DNA from: CAYTBN01 sp964436045 | GTDB taxonomy: Bacteria > Myxococcota_A > UBA796 > UBA9615 > CAYRNR01 | Assembly: GCA_964436045.1 (NCBI GenBank) | Contig: CAYTBN010000001.1 | Span: 124,001-188,000, forward strand | DNA: 64,000 nt | Reading direction: 5' to 3' | In this document: one piece after another, positions 23,194 to 31,381 of the stretch | How the letters are laid out: every line of letters begins with the position of its first letter | Position numbering within the stretch: position 1 is the first letter of the stretch | Notes under the pieces: generated by a model | Seen by the model: the letters and a program-made list of their open reading frames with translations, nothing else | Told to the model about the DNA's origin: nothing | Databases searched by the model: none | Made by a program: the position numbers and the translations under genes

Positions 23194-24168
23194 TCAGCTC
23201 CCTCCCTCGCCCACACGATCGTAGGCGCGGATGATCTCCTGGACCAGCGCATGGCGCACCACGTCCTGGTCGGTGAAGGCCACGAACGACAGTCCGTCGA
23301 TGCCCCGCAACAGGTTGGACGCCTCCACGAGCCCGCTGCGGGTGTCCGGCGGCAGGTCGATCTGCGTCACGTCTCCGGTGACCACCGCCTTGCTGCCCAC
23401 GCCGAGCCGGGTCAGGAACATCTTCATCTGCTCGTGGGTGGTGTTCTGCGCCTCGTCCAGGATCACGAACGAGTCGTTCAGGGTCCGGCCCCGCATGAAC
23501 GCCAGCGGTGCGACCTCGATGGTCCCGCGTTCGATGAGCCGGCCGGCCTTGGTCAGGTCCATCATGTCGTGGAGGGCGTCGTACAGCGGTCGCAGGTACG
23601 GGTTGACCTTCTCCTGCAGGTCACCGGGCAGGAAGCCCAGCCGCTCGCCGGCCTCCACCGCCGGGCGGGTGAGCACGATACGGACCACCTCGGAGCGCTG
23701 GAGCGCGGCCACCGCCATCGCCATCGCCAGGTAGGTCTTGCCGGTCCCGGCCGGGCCGATCCCGAACACCACGTCGCGCTTGCGGATGGCGTTGACGTAG
23801 GCCTTCTGAGCGATGGTCCGCGGCGTGACCGGGCGGCGGCGGCCGCTCACCAGGATCACGTCGCCGAGGAACTCGCGCAGGTGGCGGGTCGGGTCCCGCA
23901 GGCAGAGCCGGGTCGCGTGGATCACGTCGGTGGGCGTCAGGGCAAAACGCTGGCCGTTGGAGAGCAACTCCTCGAGCTGCTGGAGCACCAGCGCCGCGGT
24001 CCGTGGGGCCTCGCCGTCACCCCTGATCTGCAGCACGTTGCCCCGGCCGCCGATGCGGACCTTCGCCTCGCGTTCCAGCACCCGGAGGTTTGCGCCGTGT
24101 TCGCCGCACAGTTCCCGGGCCAGCTCTACGTCCTCGATGGTGTGGCGGATGGAAATCGCGTCGCTCAT
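23194..24168 (-). CDS. PhoH family ATPase (PhoL/YbeZ type)
   Basis: Cytoplasmic P-loop ATPase of 324 residues, implicated with YbeY in RNA handling. An N-terminal KH-like region (residues 1-100) precedes the ATPase core, with Walker A GPAGTGKT near residue 139, RPAVEAGERLGFLPGD typical of PhoH proteins, and Walker B FVILDEAQNTT near 232. GDVTQIDLP follows as the sensor motif. The length matches the family. It heads the phoH-pgpH-ybeY operon. A second PhoH-like protein with a PIN domain is encoded at 35326-36699. Confidence 0.93.
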   Translation of the reverse strand: MSDAISIRHTIEDVELARELCGEHGANLRVLEREAKVRIGGRGNVLQIRGDGEAPRTAALVLQQLEELLSNGQRFALTPTDVIHATRLCLRDPTRHLREFLGDVILVSGRRRPVTPRTIAQKAYVNAIRKRDVVFGIGPAGTGKTYLAMAMAVAALQRSEVVRIVLTRPAVEAGERLGFLPGDLQEKVNPYLRPLYDALHDMMDLTKAGRLIERGTIEVAPLAFMRGRTLNDSFVILDEAQNTTHEQMKMFLTRLGVGSKAVVTGDVTQIDLPPDTRSGLVEASNLLRGIDGLSFVAFTDQDVVRHALVQEIIRAYDRVGEGGS

Positions 24169-24199
24169 GAAGCATCTCAGGATACCACTGTTGGTGTCC

Positions 24200-25711
24200 T
24201 CACCGCGCCCCGTCGGCGGAGATCGACCGGTCGACCAGCACCACCACCACCGCCATCATGCCCCCCTCCGACGGCTGGTAGAGACCGAGGCCGTACTGGT
24301 CCAGCCCCGGCGCGGCGAACAGGGGTAGATCGGCGAGCTGTTCGGCGCCCTCGATCCAGGCCAGCTCGGCGACCACCCGTTCGGCGTCGTCGAGGTGGAA
24401 CTGCGCCTCGGCGGTCAGCTCGCGGATCTGGGCCTCGTCCAGCGCCGTGGCCCCGCGGCCGCCCACGTCGTCGGCCCAGCGCTGCGCCACCCGATCCAGC
24501 GCGCGTTTGGTTCGCAGGGGTGGATCGCCCCTCGTCCGCCTGTGCTCGGTCAACACGGTCCGTGCCCGCTCCAGCTCACGCTCCAGATCCAGCGGCGGGA
24601 GCAGTCGCACCAGCTCCTGCGTCACGTACCAGGCCAGCGGCTCGCTGACCGCCACCCCGATCCCCGCGTGGGTCACACCGGGATCCAGCAGGTTCGCCCT
24701 GTGCCCCGGGCTGGCCATGATCAGGGTGTGGGCCAGGTTCAGATCCGCCGCCCGGGCCACGTTCTCCAGCGCGCGGCTGTGGGGGAGACCGGTGGCGGCC
24801 ACCCGCTCGGCGGGCGAGGCGGGGGGACCGTGGCCAAATTCCGCGCCGCCGCGCAGCCGCTCACTGTGTCCGCGTGCCACCCGTGCCAGCTCGTCGTGGG
24901 GGCGGACGGCCGGGAGGCCAAGGCGCGCCCGCTCCATGGCAAGCATTGCCCACAGGTGTTCCTCGGCGAGTTCGGCAGCCCCGGCCGCGGGCGCCGCGGC
25001 CATCCCGGCACCACCGTCGGCGACCCCGATGGCGCACAACCGCAAGGTGGTTCCCTGGCCGGTGGTGATCTCGAGCCGGTGCAGACCGGGGGCGCTCGAC
25101 GCGGGCAGCGTGCCGACCCAGCTGTCCCCCTGCAACCGCAGGAAGATGGCGTGGGCGGTGGCGTCGGGTGCCAGCACCCAGGCCGTGGGCTCGCCGGCCG
25201 CCGGGTCGAGGCGGACGCGGATGGTCTGTTCGGTGGCGGGCTGCCAGCGCTCCGGCTCCACGACCTCCAGCGAGCGGAGGGTGAGGAGCACGATCCGACA
25301 GGTGGCGGTATCGCCTTGGGCCGAACCGAACCCGACGTGGGTGTGACGTTCGATGGTCCCGAGCATCGACAGCATCCCGTCCACGTCCGCGGTGGCGCCA
25401 TCCAGCAGGACGGCCGCGTGGACCAACTCGGGATCCATCACCCCCTGCTCCCAGAGATGGCGGCGGGCCGCGGTGAACGCCCTGCCCTCCTCCACCAGGA
25501 GCACCCGCTCCCGGATCACGTCGAGCGCGAGCGCCGCCGCGGCCGAGTCCAGCCGGGGATCCGCCACCAGCGGGTGGCCGGCCGCCTCGTCCAGGCGCGC
25601 GAACCAGGACTCCGACCACGGGTTGGTTTCGTCCGCGGCCGAGCCTTCGGCGACGTGCACGACGAGCAGCGCGACCAGGAGGAATCGGGTGTGGGCGCGG
25701 AGCTGGGGCAT
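24200..25711 (-). CDS. Exported CAP/SCP-domain protein
   Basis: Secreted protein of about 503 residues. The N-terminus has a signal peptide (FLLVALLVVHVAEGSA). The middle part (about 30-230) is beta-rich and unassigned. A CAP domain spans about 225-370: LWAMLAMERARLGLPAVRPHDELARVA, HSERLRG...FGHG, ENVARA and ASPGHRANLLDPGVTHAGIGV, matching the usual His/Glu positions. A helical C-terminal part follows. The start at 25711 is chosen because the signal peptide begins there. No clear Shine-Dalgarno is visible; instead a G/C hairpin (CCCCCC-TCC-GGGGGG, 25722-25736) fills the leader. Function in this lineage is unknown. Confidence 0.85.
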   Translation of the reverse strand: MPQLRAHTRFLLVALLVVHVAEGSAADETNPWSESWFARLDEAAGHPLVADPRLDSAAAALALDVIRERVLLVEEGRAFTAARRHLWEQGVMDPELVHAAVLLDGATADVDGMLSMLGTIERHTHVGFGSAQGDTATCRIVLLTLRSLEVVEPERWQPATEQTIRVRLDPAAGEPTAWVLAPDATAHAIFLRLQGDSWVGTLPASSAPGLHRLEITTGQGTTLRLCAIGVADGGAGMAAAPAAGAAELAEEHLWAMLAMERARLGLPAVRPHDELARVARGHSERLRGGAEFGHGPPASPAERVAATGLPHSRALENVARAADLNLAHTLIMASPGHRANLLDPGVTHAGIGVAVSEPLAWYVTQELVRLLPPLDLERELERARTVLTEHRRTRGDPPLRTKRALDRVAQRWADDVGGRGATALDEAQIRELTAEAQFHLDDAERVVAELAWIEGAEQLADLPLFAAPGLDQYGLGLYQPSEGGMMAVVVVLVDRSISADGAR

Positions 25712-25743
25712 GGAGCAGGGCCCCCCCGGAGGGGGGCGCCGGG

Positions 25744-27147
25744 TCACCGTTTGCCTTTTTGCTTGAGGCGGGTCTTGGCGGCGGTGAACAGCACCGAGCT
25801 GACGTTCCTGTTGTTCGCCAGGGACTTGAGATCGCGAGCCTGCAGGAAGCCGACCAGCCCCATCGAGGTGCCGACCGGCGTCTTGGGATTGTTGACCAGC
25901 GCCAGCTTGACCGGGTACTTGCGGACCCACTCCCGGTTGCGGGCGATCAGGCGCAGCACCTCGTCGTTGATCGCGCGGTTCGACGCGGCCTTGACCACCT
26001 CCGGCTCGGTCATCCGGCCGGCTTTTACGACCGCGGCGGCCACCATCTTGTTGGTGTCCTTGATCAGGATCTCGCGGACCTCCTTGTTGCCCAGATAGGA
26101 GAGCTTGATCTTCTGACCGACGCTCATCTTGTTGATGATCTTGGCGATGGTGGACTTGAGGTCGTCGTCGACGGTTTCGTGTTCCTCCAGCAACGCCAGG
26201 TCCCAGTCGTCTTCGCCGTCCCGTTCGGTGCCGAAGTTGAAGTTGGCGCCGGCCATCGAACTGAGCAGCGACGAGATGCCGAGTTCGTCACCCTTGGCGT
26301 TCTCGTCCACCTCGACCCCGACGGGCTGCAGGTCCAGCGGCCGGCGGCCAGCGGGGGTCTCCGGTTCGTCGGAGAGGCCCTGGTCGAAGTACTCCGGCAG
26401 GATGGGGATGCCCATGTCCTGCAGCAGCAGCATCAGCGGGTCGTCTCCGGTGACCAGGGGCGGCGGCGTGGGGGCGTCGGGCTGCGCCGCGTGGGCGGCC
26501 GCGTGGGCATCGGGGTAGTCGGCGGAGGGCAGCGGCCCCGGCGTCGGGTGCTCCAACTCCGGAGGCAGCTCCTGCGCCTCGTAGGCCTCCGCCAGGATCT
26601 CCGGCCCCTCGACCAGGTCGTCCACCTCGAGCTCGATAGCGTTGAGCCGCAGCCACCCCTCGACCCGGTCCAGCAGGGCGACCGGGGCCTCCGGGTTGGC
26701 CTTGAGGTGGAGGAAGATCTCCGGGGTGATCAGCGTCCGTTCCTGGTTGCTGGCGATGATCTCGACGATGTCGGCGGGACCGGTCTCGGCCAGGTAGCAG
26801 ATCGTGTGGTCGTTGGCCTGGCGCCGCAGGACGATGGTCTCCAGCAGCGCGGGTTCCTTGCGGTGGTAGGCCAGGAACTCGAGGATCTTGGGGTGGGTCT
26901 TGCCGTCGATGGTCGAGACGAGGAGCGACGCGGGCATCCCGTTGAGGGACTTGGCCGCGGCGTCGGAGACCTTCGCGTCCGGATCCCCGACCAGCACGTA
27001 CAGCACCGACATCAGCACCGCAGGCGGCAACGGTAGCGTGCCGGCCGCGGCCATCAGCCGCACGGGCACCGGCGACGCGGGGTCGATGTGTTTGACCAGG
27101 TCGGCGGTGATGCCGAAGTCCTGGGCGATCTCCTGGGGGCTCGGCAC
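25744..27147 (-). CDS. HEAT-like two-domain protein of unknown function
   Basis: A 467-residue cytoplasmic protein. Residues 1-170 are helical repeats resembling HEAT or leucine-rich-variant folds (short LPLPPAVLMSVLYVLV, DPDAKVSDAAAKSL units). A Pro/Ala/Asp-rich linker (~190-300) follows. A second helical region with basic character closes the protein (LGNKEVREILIKDTNKMVAAAVV...LIARNREWVRKYP). It has no signal peptide. The first in-frame GTG (27153) directly abuts GGAGGAG, so the GTG at 27147, with five bases of spacing, is the better start. It is transcribed towards the CAP-protein gene 32 bp away. No function can be given. Confidence 0.8.
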   Translation of the reverse strand: MPSPQEIAQDFGITADLVKHIDPASPVPVRLMAAAGTLPLPPAVLMSVLYVLVGDPDAKVSDAAAKSLNGMPASLLVSTIDGKTHPKILEFLAYHRKEPALLETIVLRRQANDHTICYLAETGPADIVEIIASNQERTLITPEIFLHLKANPEAPVALLDRVEGWLRLNAIELEVDDLVEGPEILAEAYEAQELPPELEHPTPGPLPSADYPDAHAAAHAAQPDAPTPPPLVTGDDPLMLLLQDMGIPILPEYFDQGLSDEPETPAGRRPLDLQPVGVEVDENAKGDELGISSLLSSMAGANFNFGTERDGEDDWDLALLEEHETVDDDLKSTIAKIINKMSVGQKIKLSYLGNKEVREILIKDTNKMVAAAVVKAGRMTEPEVVKAASNRAINDEVLRLIARNREWVRKYPVKLALVNNPKTPVGTSMGLVGFLQARDLKSLANNRNVSSVLFTAAKTRLKQKGKR

Positions 27148-27376
27148 AGTCACCTCCTCCTCGTTGCGGTGAGCCTGGACTCCTCCAGGCTACCAGCTAC
27201 AGGGCCGATGCGCCGAGCGCTTCCGACGCGACCCGCCGCCCGTGTTCACGCAGCTCCCGCCGCAGATCGGTCTCGCCGAGCGCCGCGCCCCCGGACAGAA
27301 CCACGGCTCGCCATGGCTCGCGCATGGGAGTGCCTCCTGTTGGAACCGGGATTTCATCAGGGGGGCGAGGAAGGTT

Positions 27377-27440
27377 CTCGGACTCGGACTCGGACTCGGT
27401 CTCGGTCTCGGACTCGGTGGTCCGGCACACCGGCTCGGCC
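27377..27440. repeat. Hexanucleotide array A (CTCGGA/T) plus flank after the EF-G2 gene
   Basis: Seven units of CTCGGN (27377-27417) are followed by a 23-bp flank that ends at the EF-G2 stop codon. Bases 27407-27440 recur as an exact 34-bp reverse complement at 30499-30532. The 292-bp interval 27148-27439 holds nothing else recognisable. Confidence 0.9.
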
Positions 27441-29524
27441 TAGTCGTCCTCGTCCTTGGTCTTGAACGGCGAGGTGTCGATGATCTTCTGGATCAGGTGC
27501 GCGGGGACCTCCTCGTTGTGGGAGAAGGACATGGTGTAGCTGCCCTTGCCCCCGGTGATCGACTGCACCGCCTTGGCGTATTCGAGGACCTCGGCGTGGG
27601 GCAACTGGGCGATGACCACCGAGTTACGACCCCGCGGCTCCATGGTGATGACCCGGCCGCGGCGGGAGTTGACGTCGCCCATGATGTCGCCGGTGTTCTC
27701 GTTGGGGACCACGATCTCCAGGTCGAGGATGGGCTCGATCAGGGTCGGGCTGCACTGCAGGAAGCCCTTCTTGAAGCCCTTGGAGCCGGCGGTCTTGAAC
27801 GCCATCTCCGAGCTGTCGACCTTGTGGTAGCTACCGTCGTCGAGCACCACGTGCACGTCGACCACCGGGTAGCCGGCGAGGGGCCCCCGCACCATCGACT
27901 CGACGATGCCCTTCTCGACCGCGGGGATGTACTGGCGGGGAATGGCGCCGCCGACGATCTCCGAGTCGAACTGGAATCCCTCGCCGCGGGGCTGGGGCTC
28001 GATGCGCAGCCAGGTGTCCCCGAACTGGCCACGGCCACCGGTCTGCTTCTTGTGGCGCCCATGGATGCGGGTGCTGCCCTTGATGGTCTCCTTGTAGGGG
28101 ACGGGCGGTAGATCGAGCTCGACCTCGACACCGTACTTGCGCAGGAGCTTGGCGATGGTGGTGTCCACGTGGGTCTGGCCCATGCCGGACATCACGATCT
28201 CGCCGGTCAGCTCGTGCTGGCCGACGGCGAGGGTCGGATCCTCGTCCATCAGCTTGACCAGCCCGCCCTTGATCTTGTCCTCCTCGCCCTTGGACCGGGC
28301 GCGAACGATGTAGCTCATCATCGGCTGGGGCAGGGGATCGTTGACGAAGACCAGCCCGCCCTTGTCGGCACAGAGCGTGTCGAAGGTCGAGGTGTCCTTG
28401 AGCTTGGCCACCGCGACGATGTCGCCGAGGACGGCGTGGCCGACGGGGATGACCTTCTTGCCCTGCAGGACGTTGATCTGCCCGAAGCGCTCCTTGCCCT
28501 CCTTGGTGGTGTTGACCACGTTGGTGTCCGCGTCGATGCTGCCGGCCAGCACCCGGAAGATGGTCAGCTTGCCGGAGAAGGGGTCGTTGATGCTCTTGAT
28601 GACCAGCCCGGCGAAGGAGTGGTCCGGATCCGGGGCCAGCTCCGCCTCGTCGTCATCCACGCGGATCCGCCGGGGCGGCGCGTCCAGGGCGCCGGGGAAG
28701 AGGGTCACGGAGTCGAGCAGGTAGCCGACGGCGAAGTTGCGGTGCGCCGAGCCGAAGAACACCGGCACGAAGGAGCCGGACTTGATCCCGGCCATCAGCC
28801 CTTGCCGGATCTCGTCCGCGGACAGCTCGCCCTCCTCGAAGTACTTCTCCAGCAGCTCCTCGTCGGCCTCGGCCGCGGCCTCGACCATCGCCTCGGTGGC
28901 CGCCTCGACCTCGTCCGCCAGTTCGTCCGGGATCGGGCCGGCATCGACCTTGCCGCTGTCGTCGGCGGCGAAGGTCAGCATCTGCTTGTTGATCAGATCG
29001 ACGACACCGCGGAAGTCGGCGTCGCTGCCCACCGACACCTGCAGCGGGATCGCGCGGACCCCCATCACCTCCTGGACGTCCTCGACCGCCTTGGCGGCGT
29101 TGGCCCGCTCCCGGTCCATCTTGTTGACGAACACGGCGGTGGGGATGCCCAGGTCGCGGGCGAAGTGCCAGGCCTTCTCGGTGTTGACCTCGACGCCGTC
29201 GACGGCGCTGATCACGCAGATCGCCGCGTCGGCGCCCAGCATCGCGGTACGGCCGTCGTAGATGAAGTTGCCGTCCCCGGGGGTGTCGATGACGTTGATC
29301 TTGGTCCCGTGCCACTCCACCGTCCCGAACGAGCTGGAGATCGAGCCACCGCGCTTGTGCTCCTCGGGCTCGAAGTCGAGCAACGAGGTCTGGTCGTCCA
29401 CCGCGCCCAGCCGCGTGTTGGCACCAGCGCTGTACAGGATCGCCTCGCCCAGCGAGGTCTTGCCGCAGCCGCTATGGCCGACGAGGGCGATGGACCGAAT
29501 GTTCTGGGACTCGTACCGTTTCAT
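27440..29524 (-). CDS. EF-G2-type translation elongation factor-like GTPase
   Basis: Ribosomal GTPase of 694 residues with the full domain order of EF-G. Its P-loop GHSGCGKT at residues 16-23 is of the EF-G-2/FusA2 type, unlike the AHIDAGKTT of canonical EF-G. G3 is DTPGDGNF, G4 NKMD, and the C-terminal half matches EF-G domains III-V (KKQTGGRGQFGDTWLR; NSRRGRVITMEPRG). It is therefore likely a paralogue, not the main translocase; a canonical fusA should be elsewhere, next to the str operon. Start ATG 29524 follows GGGAG by five bases. It shares direction with coaX 143 bp upstream but has its own promoter. Its role in such organisms is unclear (stress translation or ribosome recycling are options). 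Confidence 0.9.
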   Translation of the reverse strand: MKRYESQNIRSIALVGHSGCGKTSLGEAILYSAGANTRLGAVDDQTSLLDFEPEEHKRGGSISSSFGTVEWHGTKINVIDTPGDGNFIYDGRTAMLGADAAICVISAVDGVEVNTEKAWHFARDLGIPTAVFVNKMDRERANAAKAVEDVQEVMGVRAIPLQVSVGSDADFRGVVDLINKQMLTFAADDSGKVDAGPIPDELADEVEAATEAMVEAAAEADEELLEKYFEEGELSADEIRQGLMAGIKSGSFVPVFFGSAHRNFAVGYLLDSVTLFPGALDAPPRRIRVDDDEAELAPDPDHSFAGLVIKSINDPFSGKLTIFRVLAGSIDADTNVVNTTKEGKERFGQINVLQGKKVIPVGHAVLGDIVAVAKLKDTSTFDTLCADKGGLVFVNDPLPQPMMSYIVRARSKGEEDKIKGGLVKLMDEDPTLAVGQHELTGEIVMSGMGQTHVDTTIAKLLRKYGVEVELDLPPVPYKETIKGSTRIHGRHKKQTGGRGQFGDTWLRIEPQPRGEGFQFDSEIVGGAIPRQYIPAVEKGIVESMVRGPLAGYPVVDVHVVLDDGSYHKVDSSEMAFKTAGSKGFKKGFLQCSPTLIEPILDLEIVVPNENTGDIMGDVNSRRGRVITMEPRGRNSVVIAQLPHAEVLEYAKAVQSITGGKGSYTMSFSHNEEVPAHLIQKIIDTSPFKTKDEDD

Positions 29525-29631
29525 CGGAACTCCCGTGTCGCCGCGGTTTCCTGCCGCGGTCCTCGCGTGGTTCGCCGCGCCGTCCGGGACCGGGTCGTAC
29601 GGACCCCTTTCCCCGGTGGCGGGGGGAAACC

Positions 29632-29660
29632 TGTCTAACTCACTTCCCCGGTTCCGTCAA
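29632..29660 (-). promoter_or_regulatory. Promoter of the EF-G2 gene
   Basis: TTGACG (29655-29660) and TAGACA (29632-29637) are 17 bp apart on the minus strand, 108 bp before the EF-G2 start. The -35 box is 5/6, the -10 box about 3/6. The long leader has no recognisable riboswitch. Confidence 0.5.
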
Positions 29661-29667
29661 CGCGCGG

Positions 29668-30438
29668 TCAGGACTGGTTTCGCCGGTGCAACAGGCGCAG
29701 GCCGAGTAGCGTGAGATCCTCCACCACCTGATCGATGGCCGAGGAGCCTTTTGCGATGAGAGGCGCCAGCCCGCCAGTGGCCAAGACCCGCGCCCCGGGG
29801 AGTTGCATCTCCTCGCGAATGCGGCGGCACATCCCGTCGACCAGCTCGACGTAGCCGAAGTAGAGACCGGACTGGATGGAGTGGATGGTGTTGCGACCGA
29901 TCACCGAGGGCGGGCGACCCGGTTCCACCCGCGGCAACTTGCTGGTGGCCTTGAAGAGGGCCTCGGCGGAGATCTGGAATCCCGGCGCGATCACCCCGCC
30001 CAGGTAGGAGCCGTCCGCGCGGATGCAATCGAAGGTGGTCGCGGTGCCGAAGTCGACCACCACCGTCGCGTCCCCCACCAGGTGGTGCGCGGCGACGGCG
30101 TTGACGATTCGATCCGCGCCCACGTCCCGGGGGTTGTCGTAGAGGATGGGCACGCCCGTCTTGATCCCGGGCCCCACCTGCAGCGGCTCCACCCGGGCGT
30201 ACTCGCGGCACATCCGCAGCATCGGATAGGCGGCCGAGGGCACGACGCAAGCCAGGATCGCCGAGTCCACATCGGCCAGCTCCCGCTGCTGGGTCGCCGC
30301 GAACATCTGCAGCATCACCCCCAGCTCGTCGTGGGTCCGGCTCGAGCTCGTCTCGATTCGCCACGATCCGATGGCCTCGTCGCCGTCGAAGAAGCCGAGG
30401 ACCGTGTTGGTGTTGCCGATGTCGATGACTAGCAGCAT
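29668..30438 (-). CDS. coaX: Type III pantothenate kinase
   Basis: Catalyses ATP-dependent phosphorylation of pantothenate, the first step of coenzyme A synthesis. The 256-residue protein has the ASKHA-fold motifs of CoaX: DIGNTNTVLGFF at residues 6-17, the substrate-binding GPGIKTGVPILYDNP, GADRIVNAVAA, DFGTATTFDCI and GGVIAPG. The length is typical. It is one of two CoA genes in the window (coaBC is at 48829-50028). The leader contains GGTAGGAGAAGAGG just before the ATG, and farther upstream a G-rich stretch with GGGCAA repeats. It is transcribed after birA, with 136 bp between. Confidence 0.95.
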   Translation of the reverse strand: MLLVIDIGNTNTVLGFFDGDEAIGSWRIETSSSRTHDELGVMLQMFAATQQRELADVDSAILACVVPSAAYPMLRMCREYARVEPLQVGPGIKTGVPILYDNPRDVGADRIVNAVAAHHLVGDATVVVDFGTATTFDCIRADGSYLGGVIAPGFQISAEALFKATSKLPRVEPGRPPSVIGRNTIHSIQSGLYFGYVELVDGMCRRIREEMQLPGARVLATGGLAPLIAKGSSAIDQVVEDLTLLGLRLLHRRNQS

Positions 30439-30453
30439 CCTCTTCTCCTACCT

Positions 30454-30498
30454 TTGCGCTTGCCCTTGCCCTTGCCCCTCTCCCTGCCCCTCCCCCGA
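30454..30498 (-). repeat. (GGGCAA)n leader repeat with G-quadruplex-type G-runs
   Basis: Four TTGCSC hexamers (30454-30477, plus strand) continue into a C-rich stretch. On the transcribed-sense minus strand this reads as at least six G-tracts of 3-5 Gs with loops of 1-3 bases, about 24-60 bp before the coaX start. That fits the G3+N1-7 pattern for a quadruplex. Confidence 0.6.
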
Positions 30499-30559
30499 GG
30501 CCGAGCCGGTGTGCCGGACCACCGAGTCCGAGTCCGAGTCCGAGTCCGAGTCCGAGACC
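30499..30559. repeat. Hexanucleotide array B (GAGTCC), inverted copy of array A
   Basis: A 24-bp flank (from 30499) followed by about six GAGTCC/GAGACC units. The first 34 bp are the exact reverse complement of 27407-27440. It lies between the 3' end of birA (30575) and the leader of coaX. Confidence 0.9.
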
Positions 30560-30574
30560 AAACCCCATCCTCCC

Positions 30575-31381
30575 CTAGAATCCCACATCCCCCGCCAGGA
30601 TCTCTTCCACCCCACCATCTTCCCCCCTCACGCGCAGCTGCCCCCGCGCGCCGATGCCGATCGCGGTCCCTGCCGCGACACGGTCGCCCAGGTCCAGCCG
30701 GACCTCCCGGCCCACGGTATCCAGCGCGCCCGCGTACTCCGACAACAGGGACGCTCCCCTGTCTTCGGGCAGCGCCAGGTACAGCGGTGCGAACGACTCC
30801 AGCAGTCCGGCGACGATCGCCGCCCGGTCCCCCGGCCCGCCGGTCTCGATGCGCACCGAGGTGGCCGTCCCGGCGATGTCCGCGGGCAATTCGTCCGCCG
30901 CCATGTCCACGTTGATGCCGATGCCCGCCGCCAGCGCGAGTCCACCCTGCTCTCCGGCGACCGCCTCGCAGGCGATGCCGGCCAGCTTGCGCAGCGGCCG
31001 ATCATCTGCGGTCCGAACCACCAGGTCGTTGGGCCATTTGATCCGCGCCGCCACTCCCCGTCGGCGCAGGGCGGCCCGGCCGGCCAGCGCCAGCGCCAGG
31101 GTCACCAGCGGAGCCAGCTCCGGGGCCAGCGGGGGGCGCAGGAGCAGGGTCAAGTACACGTTGCGCCCCGGCGGGGAGTGCCAGTGGCGGCCGAGGCGTC
31201 CCCGGCCCGCGTCCTGGCGGTCGGCCAGGACCAGCAGGCCCTCCGGCTCGCCGGCGCGGATCCGGTCGCGGACCTCGTTGTTGGTGGACCCGCAGCGGGC
31301 GAGGCGCAGCTGGCGCGCCACCGGGAAGAGGTTCGCCGCGGGCTCTGCCAGCGGGGGAAGCTCCGGGAACGGGGTGCTCAA
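30575..31381 (-). CDS. birA: Biotin--[acetyl-CoA-carboxylase] ligase
   Basis: Attaches biotin to the carrier protein of biotin-dependent carboxylases via biotinyl-AMP. The 268-residue protein holds the catalytic loop GRGRLGRHWHSPPGRNVYLT (residues 58-77) and KWPNDLVV near 115, followed by AGIGINV and a C-terminal SH3-like domain. It lacks the N-terminal helix-turn-helix of E. coli BirA, so it is the monofunctional type without repressor activity. The start is TTG, overlapping the nadC stop as TTGA with GGAG six bases upstream; there is no nearby ATG. The symbol denotes the enzyme activity only. Confidence 0.92.
   Translation of the reverse strand: MSTPFPELPPLAEPAANLFPVARQLRLARCGSTNNEVRDRIRAGEPEGLLVLADRQDAGRGRLGRHWHSPPGRNVYLTLLLRPPLAPELAPLVTLALALAGRAALRRRGVAARIKWPNDLVVRTADDRPLRKLAGIACEAVAGEQGGLALAAGIGINVDMAADELPADIAGTATSVRIETGGPGDRAAIVAGLLESFAPLYLALPEDRGASLLSEYAGALDTVGREVRLDLGDRVAAGTAIGIGARGQLRVRGEDGGVEEILAGDVGF

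Noticed and set aside
27197..27430. Short minus-strand frame rich in Glu-Ser/Glu-Thr through hexamer array A
   Set aside because: It begins inside the array next to the EF-G2 stop and has no ribosome site; the residues are a translation of the repeat.
27440..29524. Naming the EF-G-like gene fusA
   Set aside because: The P-loop is of the EF-G2 type and the gene is not beside ribosomal protein or tuf genes.
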